A stretch of DNA of 64,000 bases from NCBI RefSeq assembly GCF_963576545.1, contig NC_083648.1, forward strand, positions 18,523,154-18,587,153, in the 5' to 3' direction. Under the pieces are notes generated by a model. The model had not been told where the DNA came from, ran no database searches, and saw only the letters and a program-made list of their open reading frames with translations. The DNA is from Limanda limanda. Its lineage: Eukaryota > Chordata > Actinopteri > Pleuronectiformes > Pleuronectidae. Shown here piece after piece: positions 1 to 20,720 of this stretch. Each line of letters opens with the position of its first letter. The first letter of the stretch is position 1. A program made the translations under genes and the position numbers.

Positions 1-533
1 CACTTACTTGTCACTCCTCCAAGCATGGTAGTTTTAAGCAAAGTTACACATAGCACATTTTGTACTTCCTCTATACTAAAGCTTAGCAAATTGTTATATT
101 TATTGATGGTATTGTTAATAAGGTGACAGTGCTAACAACTGAATATAAATTTAAAATTGATATTCGGTGAGGTGAAGAGATTCACACCTCTCTGATATGT
201 GTATGTTGAATATGAATATGGAACTAGCAGCAGCAGCGGACAACTGAAACTCAGCAGGTGTGAAAGTTTGATGAACTCACTACATGTTGAGTAATTATAA
301 TCCTATTTTACAACACGACCAGTGATGAATTCATTAACACAGACAAGATCATGCATACTGTAAACGATAAGTTAATGAACTCACCTACATATTCCCTCTT
401 CTCTTTCCTCTCCTCACTCCGTCTTCCTCCTCTGTTTATGTCTTGAAACATCTCCTCCTCTCTCCCCTCTCTGTGTGAACTCTGCCCTTCCTTTCCTTCT
501 CCGTCTGCTCTCTTGTGTCGTCCTCCTCCTCAG
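1..533 (+). other. ddr2 upstream intron (no exon seen)
   Basis: This stretch precedes the first recognisable ddr2 exon. I see no reading frame matching the roughly 62 N-terminal residues still missing (signal peptide and start of the discoidin domain), so it is read as intron sequence. It ends in a strong pyrimidine tract and CAG acceptor at 531-533. Confidence 0.6.
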
Positions 534-8454
<7,921 letters not shown>

Positions 8455-9368
8455 CAGATCGGACGTAGAATCCCTCTCTGCCGAGCACTGCGTTGTTTGC
8501 TTCTTTTCAGTATTTAGGACTCACTTGGAGTCAGACACACCCTGTCAAATGTTTGCATTTAATAAAGCCCTGCTTTCCTTAACGGTGCTGTAAATGAAGA
8601 GGGTTTACACTTGGATGGAGACTTTTTGTGTAGATAGTTAAAGCAGTATTAACTCAGAGTGTTCACGCCTCTGTGTATTTATTAAGTTCTTTTATATGTG
8701 TATTTATAGAGTACGCCAAAGTAATCCTAGGTAATGAAACACAGATGATGTCTACAAAATTGTCCTTGACATACTGTAAGTACATATGTTTCTATTGCAC
8801 ATGCATAAGAGAATGTCAGTCATTTGTGTGATCTTTTTCACTGTTTCTATTTATGCTTTATTATTTTTTAACGTTAACAAATGACACAATATTGACTGTT
8901 TTCTGATTCAGGATCTTTTTAACTATGCAGAATCTCTTTTAGATGCGTTATAAACATGTTTAAGTCCTTTTACAAGAATAAATGAAGTGTATATTGTTGA
9001 ACAGAAGCAAAGACCAAAGTTTTTTTAACGCTGTCCAACCAAAGAGCCTTGTAAATAAATAATAAAGCATTAATCTCCTCTGGTTATCATGTCTTTATTG
9101 AGTTATTAGAGACGTTTTTGATGTTTGCGCTCTTCAGCGGTTTGGTCCTCGCTGCTGCCCGTTGTGGAAGCTGATTGGCCGGTTCTTTGCTGACATCCAA
9201 TCACACCACGGGTAGACCGGAGCATATAGGCTGCTGTGTTTCCACCCACCGGAATCGAACGATGTGCTGATGGTGGCCGGTCACAGAGACTCGTACCTGC
9301 CCAGAGGAAGTGTTCAGACCCGAGGTTCAGACAGCGGGATCGTCCACAGCTGAAAACAAGCCACAGGC
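8455..9368 (+). other. ddr2 3'UTR and hsd17b7 promoter/5'UTR
   Basis: AATAAA signals at 8561-8566 and 8977-8982 could end ddr2 transcripts. The stretch from about 9130 to 9368 is richer in GC and leads directly into the hsd17b7 start codon, so it should hold that gene's promoter and 5'UTR. No TATA box stands out. Confidence 0.6.
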
Positions 9369-9900
9369 ATGCAGAGAGTTGTTGTTGTGACCGGAGCCAA
9401 CAGGTTAGATTGTTACTGAATAATACTCACTCGATCTGTGTGTGTCCGTGTGTTACATTACATTTCATTTAGCTGACGCTTTTATCCAAAGCGACTTACA
9501 ATCAGTGCATTCAACCCACAAGTGTGTGTCTGTGTGTGTTTGTGACTGTGTAAACAATGTAGCTTAACTGTGGGAGTGCACGTTCGTCCGATTGAGAGAT
9601 GAACTTCATCTAAAACCATGATCAGTTGTTGTCATGTGAAAGAATTGAAGTTTTTAAATTGTATGAAACATTTTTTGATCTGCTATCAAACATACAAAAC
9701 TCAAAACATGAACACAAAAAAAGTATTTAAACACGTTTCCATTTTTAGAATAGTGAAATCAAAAGCAACTATATTAAATAAAAAAGATAATCGCCATAGC
9801 CCCAGTTTGGTCAAACAAAATATAAGTCTACATTAGAGCCAGACTTTTTCAGATGTTGATACTGATATGTTTGCTTACATATATTAAAATAAAATTATTT

Positions 9901-9944
<44 letters not shown>

Positions 9945-10170
9945 ATCTCTTTCTCTCTTTCTTTCCATCTCCACCTCTCTCTCTCTATCTCACTCTCTCT
10001 CTCTTTCCATCTCTCTCACTATCTCTCTCTCTTTCCACCTCTTTCTCTCTGTCTCTCTTTCCATCTCTTTCTCTCTTTCTTTCCATCTCTCTCTCTTACT
10101 CTCTCTCTCTCTTTCCATCTCTTTCTCTCTGTCTCTCTCTCACGCTCTCACTCTCTCTCTTTCCATCTCC

Positions 10171-10253
<83 letters not shown>

Positions 10254-13200
10254 GCAGTGGCATCGGCCTGGCGTTGTGTGAGCGGCTGCTGACTGAGGAC
10301 GCCCAGCTCCTCCTGTGTCTGGCCTGCAGAAACATGCAGCGGGCCGAGGCCGCCCGGGACGCCCTGCTGACGTCTCACTCCGATGCTCGCGTGGACCTGC
10401 TGCACCTGGACGTGGGCTCTGTGGAGTCTGTCCTCGCTGCCGCTCAGGAGGTCAGGGCCAGGTGAGAGACCTTTGGTACCCTGATGTTATAACTCTGTTT
10501 TGTTTCCATGACACTGCTCCTTGTTCTCTTCTCTCTATGGTTTTAACTACTATGAATATGAATTGGAAACTGATTGGCACACATTTGTGTTTTTCTACAG
10601 ATACAGCAGAGTTGACTTTCTGTATCTAAATGCAGGAATTATGCCCAATCCACAAGTGGATCGCAAAGCCTTTTTCAAGGGCTTGTTCTCCAAGTAAATG
10701 TCCAAACCCACCTCCTGACTTTGGATGATTTTTTAAGTTATTTGATCTTGCCTTGTAGTGCGCTGGCCATATACCACTATATTCTGTTCATGTTTGTGCT
10801 CTTATGTAATCATTTCCCCTCTCACCACAGGAATGTCATCAACATGTTCTCTACAGCGGAGGGTATCTTAACTCAACAGGATCGAGTCAACGCAGATGGA
10901 CTGCAGGAAGTGTTTGCCACCAACCTCTTTGGTCATTTCCTTCTGGTACATACCTCAGATGGTTAGCATCATAGTGTAGCAGCACAGCATCTGCATATGG
11001 ACATATTTGTCAAAAGTAAAGGCCAATTTATGCTTGAGCGTATTTTGTAAAACGGATAGATAAGACCGCCCTATCCGTCGTGAAACGACCTCTCCGAGTG
11101 CTTCGGACAGCTTTTCGTACAGGTCTGATTTTTCTAACTTCTCCGTGTTGTGTCGGAGAGCCCGCGGACATCTCTTGGCTGTGATTGGTCCGCGAACGAC
11201 ATCATTTCCGTATGTCATCATTTCCGTACGACGTCATTTCTGTTCGACGTCATTTCCGGACCTGTAACTTCCTGATTCACAATAAATACATACACAACTA
11301 CGATTCTACGATTAATGTGACGTGTGTGTTAAGCCAGGGGAGTTGTCCGGCTGACGGTGGCTCGTTCGAGCACTGACGACATGTGTGCACGGTCACAGAC
11401 GGTTAGAACGAGCTTTCAAAACGGCGCTAGCAGGCTAGGCTAGCGGGCTAGGCTAGCCACCATGCTAACTGCGGTGGTAACAGTGCATAACCCCGCCGTC
11501 ACGACTTTAATTCCACTTCTATCATGACACTGTTTCTATAATACCGTCAGGTTAGAAGCAAACACTGGGTAGTAGTTAGTGTCGGGAGTCCCTGCTGACT
11601 GTGTGTGGAAGCTGGGGGGGAGCTAGCTTGGAGGGGAGCTAGCTAGCTACATGTAGCCTCAAGCAGATTCAAGCTGTGGAATCAGCAACACAGTTCGGAA
11701 ACAAGACCGGGGAACCGCTGCGCTAAGAAACGATAACATCAGCATCTTGACCCGCTGGGTGTCACTTTATTTAGTTCTGTTAGTTGCCATGGTTCAGTGT
11801 GTGGGACGCAAGCTAACAGATGTAAGCAGAGACACGTGGACTTCTTCTTCCCAAATGGGGTAGGCTTCTCTGAGCTCGTCTTCCGTTGCGCCACCTATGG
11901 GTTTGGCGATGAATTTTTTCCGACGTAGAGTGTCGGAGAAGTAAAAAGCAAAAAGACTCTTTGCCCCCCGCTGAGACCTCTCCGAGAAACGGACACGTAG
12001 TAGTATATAAGAGCCTTAAAACAGGGTGCAGGGTCAATGTTCATATTACATTTGTTATGTTTTGATAAAATCAATACATTTGGTTATAAAGTATTATATC
12101 ATATTAATATATCATACTAAATCTAAGTAAATTAAAGGTAAATAAGGGTAAGTTTCCCCATTGTGGGACTATCAAAGAATTAAAGTTATTTACTACACTA
12201 CTGAAATACTATAATATATCTATAAATATAATTTAGAAAATTTTGAATTATTAAACAACAACATTGTTATGTTGTTGGCTTTTGATTTATGACTTTTGCG
12301 GGGAATTATTCACTAGACAAAATCAAGACACCTCATCAATTTGATGCCTATGAGTGTGTTCAGAAGTCATAATAAATCAATATGAAAATGTGAATGTGAT
12401 TGCACATAAAACATTAAAGAGCCCTTTCTTGCCTTATTACACCAGTTTAAAATAGATACAGCAGAATATGTCAATATGATGAGGCAGCTATTAAGGTCTT
12501 TAATTACCAGCAGTGTAGTTTAAATGTTTCCTCATATCCGTGATGTATTACAGGGATTGAAATCCTCATTACCTATGTTTTAAAAAAAATTCTCTTTGCA
12601 GTTATCTTGACCTGTTGCTTGATATTCTTATTCATTGATATTCCTTCCTTCTCTGTGTTCCAGATCAGGGAGCTGGAGCCTCTGCTGTGTGAGGCAGGAC
12701 ACACGTCCAGGGTGGTGTGGACCTCCTCCAGTAACGCCCGTCGCTCTGCCTTCAACATTGAGGACCTGCAGCACAGAAATGGGACGGAGCCCTACAGCTC
12801 CTCTAAGTACGCTTCAGACCTGCTCAGCTTGGCGCTCAGCAAACACAAGAACAGCCAGGTTTGTCTTTCACAAACACACAGTGTGTAGAAATTGAACTGG
12901 AATGACTCTGTGTTCAAGTTTGAGATTATTCTAAGACTCTAAGATAATGAAGAGAAGCACTAAGAAGATTCATACATTTCTGCAGGGAATCATTAGAGGC
13001 AATTTTTGTGTGAACTGTTAAATAGGAGGGGAACTGGTTGAATAATTGCTCTATTCAAATTGTGGTTTTATTGAAATGTTCTTTACTTCATATTCTTTAT
13101 TTACTTGTTGGATTATCCACTGGTTTAAGTAATGAAAACCATAAACCCAACCTAATTACCCAATCAGACAGCTCAGTATACGACCTCATGACTCTACCTG

Positions 13201-14446
13201 CTGCACTTGTGTATACATTGTGTGTTGGTCCATTTTAAAAGGTTTGCACATTGTGCTTCCTCTGAGGCTTTAGTTGAGTGTTGAGCTCTTTATTTGATGT
13301 GTATGGTTGTGTGTGTTTTAAAATTATGTTTCTTGAGGGCCTGAATAATTGGACTGTGCATTAATGGACTGAACGTGTGTAAAATGTTTGTAATTTAGTT
13401 TTTTATGGAGAATTTAAATTATTTCTAACATTTACCATGTATTCACTTTATTGTAATCTGAGTTTGTAGCATTATCTGAATGCCCTATAAGTTCTTACTA
13501 GACAGTGTCGCTTTAGTTTTTTGTTTTAATACATCAAGATTAACTTATACAGGACTCACAGGTAGGGGTGGCGTTAACACTTGACTACAATCAGTTGGTG
13601 TGACAGTTTTAAGCTTTATTACAATAAATGATTAAAAAAATAAATATTATATTAAAACCACCTTTAAAAGCACCTGTCATTAAACATTTATCTGATATTA
13701 AAAGTAAGTATTTTTCTTCTCTGTGGTACAGGGGCTGTTCTCCTCTGTGATATGTCCCGGACTGGTGATGACTAACCTGACCTACGGTATCCTGCCCTCC
13801 TTCTTCTGGACTCTCATCATGCCCATCATGTGGCTGGTGAGGGATTTCTTTAAATTATCTTTTTTATTATTTTGCTAATTCTGACATGTCTGAACATTGA
13901 AGTTACATATGAATTATCTCATGTTCATGTCATATATCTTCCCATTGTGCCGAACAGATCAGGATCTTCACCAACACTTTCACACTGACACCCTCCAATG
14001 GGGCTGAGGCACTGGTATGTTGTAGTGTGTGGTTCCTATGAGAAATATTTGATTGACTCATCATATCTCTGCAATAGACACATTATAAACATGGATTGCT
14101 GCTCTGGTCTTTTCCACAGCACTGGCTGTTTCTTCAAAAGCCTGAGTCTCTGGATCCAAGAGCAAAATATCACAGTTTAACATCAGGGCTTGGAACAAAC
14201 TACACTCAACCTCAACAGGTGAATCACATGAGAACATGAGAAAGTGCTCAGACAGTAAAACATAGAAAGGTACTGTGATATTCTGCCAGAGACACATATA
14301 TATATGATTAACCTCTGGTGTTTGTGTTCATGTGTTAGATGGACATTGATGATGACATGTCCGAGGTCCTCTACTCAAAACTTCTTGACCTGGAGAAGGA
14401 AGTTAGAAGGAAACTCAGTGAGAGAAACGCTGATGACAAAGCTTAA
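9369..14446 (+). CDS. hsd17b7: 17-beta-hydroxysteroid dehydrogenase 7 / 3-keto-steroid reductase
   Basis: NADPH-dependent short-chain dehydrogenase of the ER. In its family it reduces 3-keto sterol intermediates during C-4 demethylation in cholesterol synthesis and can also convert estrone to estradiol. Nine exons: 9369-9403, 10258-10461, 10601-10693, 10831-10945, 12664-12858, 13732-13836, 13958-14014, 14120-14218, 14339-14446. They total 1011 nt and 336 residues (human 341). The Rossmann cofactor motif TGANSGIG is at residues 8-15, split by the first intron. LNAG follows near residue 90, and the catalytic YSSSK has Tyr at about 193. A hydrophobic stretch ([12 protein letters not shown]) near residue 240 fits membrane attachment. 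The start is the first ATG in frame with VVVVTGA. An AATAAA lies at 14471-14476. Intron 1 carries a 350-bp CT tract and intron 4 a Harbinger-type element. Confidence 0.95.
9455..9518. repeat. Dispersed fish repeat (GCTGACGCTTTTATCCAAAG type)
   Basis: In hsd17b7 intron 1. The core GCTGACGCTTTTATCCAAAG followed by CGACTTACAAT is a familiar high-copy sequence in teleost genomes. Only a short fragment is present. Confidence 0.6.
9905..10255. repeat. CT-rich microsatellite / minisatellite
   Basis: About 350 bp of almost uninterrupted pyrimidine, mainly (CT)n broken by TTTCCAT and TTTCTCT units. It runs straight into the acceptor of hsd17b7 exon 2 at 10257, so it doubles as an unusually long polypyrimidine tract. 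Its apparent open frames (Ser-Leu repeats) are not genes. Confidence 0.95.
11020..12016. mobile_element. PIF/Harbinger-type non-autonomous element (MITE-like)
   Basis: A 997-bp element in hsd17b7 intron 4, flanked on both sides by TAA (11017-11019 and 12017-12019), the three-base target duplication typical of Harbinger elements. The ends are imperfect inverted repeats: AGGCCAATTTATGCTTG on the left against AGGCTCTTATATACTAC read inward from the right. Further in, CTCTCCGAG and CGGACA motifs recur in opposite orientation near both ends. The interior has GACGTCATTTC and GCTAGGCTAGC repeats and no transposase frame. Confidence 0.7.
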
Positions 14447-17400
14447 ACTGTACCTCAATGAGGTGGAGTGAATAAAAGTGCTCGTATTCATTATACATGT
14501 GTTTTTATATGTGATTAAAACAACCATACTTCTACTATTTCACTCTAGTTCATGTTGGCAACAGGAGATGAAGCTACTTCTGGAATCCCTGCACTTGGTG
14601 AATCCTGTGAAAATTGGTCAAATGATAGTGAAGCAATGAATGAGGCATCTATTAATTTGCAGCATGATTAAAAAATAATAATTATTGTTCAAATGTAGCC
14701 TCACTACAGTGCAAACACTCAAACAAGCCAGCCTGACCAGTAGGTGGGGATAAAGTCTCTTAGAGCAATCAGTCAAATACAAGAGAAGAGTATTGTGAAA
14801 AATGCTCAGTGAGCTTATTCTGCTTTTCAGCAGAGGGCAAAGTATCGTTTTTATTTAACAAATTATTTTTTTTACATGAATACACGGATATACAGAAAGT
14901 GTACAGTATCTTAGTTTTGGTGACTTAAAACATTGTTTGTTTGATGATGAGAGGCTCAAACGAAGAGGGAAATGTTTGTTTAGCAGATTATCCACATTAT
15001 AATGGACAGGGTCTTGGATTTTAAAGGAACATGGAATACGTTTACATGAACACCATTAATCTGACTATTGAGTTCATTCTGAAAAAGACATTACTCCTAT
15101 TATGACATATAAAGCAGTTGCTAATATTCCATTCATTCATCTCTAAATATTATAGAGCATAAACTGACTGACTCACATTACAACATTACGTTCATTGCGT
15201 CATGTCTGACGTTCCTGCCAGAATTTTAAAACCACAACCTGAAATAGTTTAACGCATGACGCTACCATTTTATAACCATCTGAGTGTTTTCTTTCAAATT
15301 TTGCATAAGCTTGAACTCCTTGTTATTTTTCCATCTTGTAACAGTTGGTAACATCCACACAAAATGCTGTGAAAACTCATGTTCTGTGTCTCATTCAGGC
15401 TGTTTTCCTAGTAATAACATCAGAATATTGGTGTCCATGGAAACGTGTCTAATGTAAAGTCTTCTTTTATTCTCAGTCCCCTGACAGCAATGCTCTAAAG
15501 ACTTAAAACACTTGAACATCTTGAGTCAACATCGAACTGACCGGTCTCATAAGAACCGCTGAAAACACAAACTCTTCCATTAATGAGCCATTTTGCCCTT
15601 TCTACAAAACTACTCATGTAACTTTTGATATTTTAATTCATCAATATTACAAATGTACATTTTCCTATATCAAGGTAAGGCATTCACAACCCCCAACTTT
15701 TTATGAAGTCTAATAAAAGCATTCATGAACTGACCTGCCACATGTTTTCAATAATGTCATATTGTTGTCAGGTGAGATCAATACCAGCAGAAGTCTCGTG
15801 TGTTGCTGCTTTCCTCTTGTAATGTAGTCACACCACCTGATAGCTGTATCCTGTTTCCTTTTAAACCATACGTCTTTCATTACAAACTGTAATTAGCTGT
15901 TTGTTTCCTGAGGTCATCGACTGACCTCCAACACCGACCTCCAACTCAATCATCATCTGAAGCTCACCACAGATCAATAGTGATGATGCCCGACGAGGAC
16001 ATGAACTGTTTGTCCAAACAAGGGATGACATCAGCAATTGACCTTTCAAAATATAAGACATTAGCTAATTCACTAAATAGATGTGTAACATGACACATTT
16101 TTATTCCGTGGTTTGCTCTAACACTTTAAATTGAAAGCAGCAGACTGTTGAACTCTTGTTACATGAGCTGCTCAGACATGTTCAGCTGACACTGATCTCC
16201 TGCGGGTTATTTTCCTATCGGCCATCTCTGTTAAAGGTGGACTTGAATTTTCAGATTTTCAACTTTCTTTGGTCTCTTCTTGGCTTGTTCTATCATATAT
16301 TATGTAAGTCTGTTATAAGTGTGACTTTTTATTTTAGCAGTTGTTGCAGTCTTCTCTGTTAACATGCCTGGGACAGCGAAAGAGTGGGAATAAGAGGGAA
16401 ATGAGCAGGTTTTTCAGACTAATTGAAAACAAAAGACGGGTTAAAAAGTCCATTGACAATAATTTTTGTTATTTTTCAAAATAATGTGTGTTGTCTTTAT
16501 GCTCCACAAAGGATCAGTGGCTCTAGATTAGTTCTGTCTGTATGAGAAAAAGTCCTTAGAACAGCAGATCCCTCATTAAAACAACAAATAAATGGCGAAC
16601 AGTCATTTACTATCTATAGAACTTGATAAATAAATGTTCTGTCATTTATATGTGTACATGAGATGGTAGCCTTTCCCAAAAGGGTTATAGGAAATTTCTG
16701 AAATAAACTAATAGACACTTCTGTCCTTCTTCTTATCCAAACTGATCAGTCGTTGCAACATAACAGTTCAAGAAAGGAAACATGAGGCCTGGCCACCGGA
16801 TCTCCTGAGGATACTGGTGGAGGCTGTGTAAATAAACAGGCTTGCTTTTAATTTGAAATATATACACCATTAGATAATTATGTAAAGCAGTAACTTTTAT
16901 ATATCAACTGCATATTGGAACACCACTGTACTGTAGCAGTAATGTGGTGATAATGAACATGAATATCCTTCCAAAACCAAGGACTGAATATATTGATAAA
17001 TGTGTTCTTCAGGGAATGAAGAAGCCTTAATAAATATGTGATGGTATTCATAAAAATAAAAAAAACGGTTCCTAAGCAACAGCATACAGGCTCTGTGCAA
17101 GCTGCATTGTGGGAAAAATAAAACATTTTGCTAGACCATGTTGTGGGTCTGCTGCCTATGACTGAGTGTTATCTGACTGTAACTAATGTCGCTGATTAGG
17201 ATAATGCATGAGGTCCATCTTAGCCTCAACACTACATTATAATACTGTTGGATTGTGTGATATTAAGCATAAAAACAAAAGACAATCACCATTGGTAATC
17301 AGTGATATTTTGGTTCTCCCTGTCTTTAATAACACTTAATGAAAAGGCACCACATATGTAAACAAATATAGTTAGCACATCATGACATATTAGAGCCTCG

Positions 17401-18590
17401 CCGCTGTTATCTGTTCTGCAGATCATGAATCATTTTTGTGTTGTAAAGAGTGTGTCTGTTCACCCAAGAGGTCAGTGGAAAAGCTTCACTGCCCTCTATT
17501 GGTAAAAAAAAGTAAGACATCCATACCTGTGCATGCCCTGCACGTTGCATGGAGATAATAACAAGGTGAGAGTGGAGCTACTTGCAGCCAGAGGGAACTA
17601 ACAAGATTCCTGTTCAAAATTCTGTGCTGCATCTGATGCTATTTATTACAGATGTTACAGGCTTGGTGGGACTGAAACTGACACACACTGGGGTTAAGTC
17701 ATAATATAAACTTTGTTTATGACTGCAAGATGGGAAGTTTAGAATTGTACGTGAGCAGGATACCTTCAGGATAAATAGTGCACTAGGTCATATTTTATTT
17801 TCTCTGTCTGCATCTCAGAGCCAGGCCTCTTGTTTTTTTGCTTGGCCTCTTCAGAGCAGCTGTGATCTGTCTCTTGAGTGAATTTCTCATCAGGATTTGT
17901 CACTGTCCAAAGTTGATCAGAATAAACAGGTTTCAAAAAACAAGCGGATCAATAGGTGAACAAATGTTACCCTAGGTTTTACAGAGGATAGGTGCCAAAC
18001 TATGTCTTGGCTGACTGCTCACTTAAGTCGTATTGTCACTGTGGTTGGCAGACATGTGGAAATGAAGGGTCCAACACATAATCCACAGTAAAACCACAAC
18101 TTTTCATGTGACAGTCTGTTTTTTGTACAGATTAAAATATCTGGCTTCAGATTTACTGTACAGAAATAATATTGGTAACCATCTTTTCATCCAATGCTCA
18201 GCAAGAAAGCAAACGATGGGGAAATATCAAATATCAAAAAATCAAATGTAAATGCTGACAGTCATGCTGACACAAAAAGTACAATAAAAGCAGTTACATA
18301 TCAAACCAAATGGAAGGGAACAGACAGCAGCCTGCGTCATTATAGGTCCTGTCAAAATGCTCAATATCCGTATGAGATACAGACTGTCAATGTTCAGCTT
18401 ATCACAAAATCAGAGACCGGATGGCAACTCCGTCTTCTAGCACTAGTCAGAAAAAATTTAATCTACAGCCTTCATGCTGAGGCCTCCGGACCTCTCAGAT
18501 CAATTGTCTGTGAAACATATTTCAGGTCAGGCAAAATATAAGCCACTGACACATAGATAGACTGTGTATAAGTAACAAAATCCATCACAT
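14447..18590. other. Intergenic region, AT-rich, no gene seen
   Basis: hsd17b7 is likely to end at the AATAAA at 14471-14476. From there to about 18590 I see only AT-rich sequence and short random frames with no recognisable domain. The longest frame (18194-18541, 115 codons) shows low-complexity composition and no family resemblance. Confidence 0.6.
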
Positions 18591-18599
18591 GCCGATATA

Positions 18600-20460
<1,861 letters not shown>

Positions 20461-20539
20461 GCTGCCTCCTCCTGTGTAACATCCAGTGCCACACTCCAGC
20501 AGGATTATAGAGCAGGAGGACATGACACTTACATAATGT

Positions 20540-20720
20540 CAATAAAAACATTGCGGCCGCAGCGTGCTCACATTGGTGCGGGCGGCGCGGTGTCCCGGAT
20601 GGGGCTCGCACCGGAAGAGAAGGAGCAGCTCTGCACGCCATCTTGTGGCCGCATCCCGCGATTCGTTCGCATCAAGCCTCGTAGACTCGGAGGTTGAATC
20701 CCGCTGAGAGGGGCGCCATC
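20540..20720 (+). promoter_or_regulatory. CpG-rich promoter and 5'UTR of serbp1
   Basis: GC content and CpG density rise sharply from about 20550 (GCGGCCGC, GGCGGCGCGG) and continue through the first exon. This fits a TATA-less housekeeping promoter upstream of the start codon at 20721. Confidence 0.6.

Noticed and set aside
9853..10281. Ser-Leu-rich open frame of 142 codons
   Set aside because: Product of the CT microsatellite; it merges with the hsd17b7 exon 2 acceptor.
11185..11376. Short frames inside the Harbinger-type element
   Set aside because: Driven by GACGTCATTTC repeats; no transposase or MYB-like motif.
18194..18541. 115-codon frame in the hsd17b7-serbp1 gap
   Set aside because: No family resemblance; AT-rich, no promoter or splice context.
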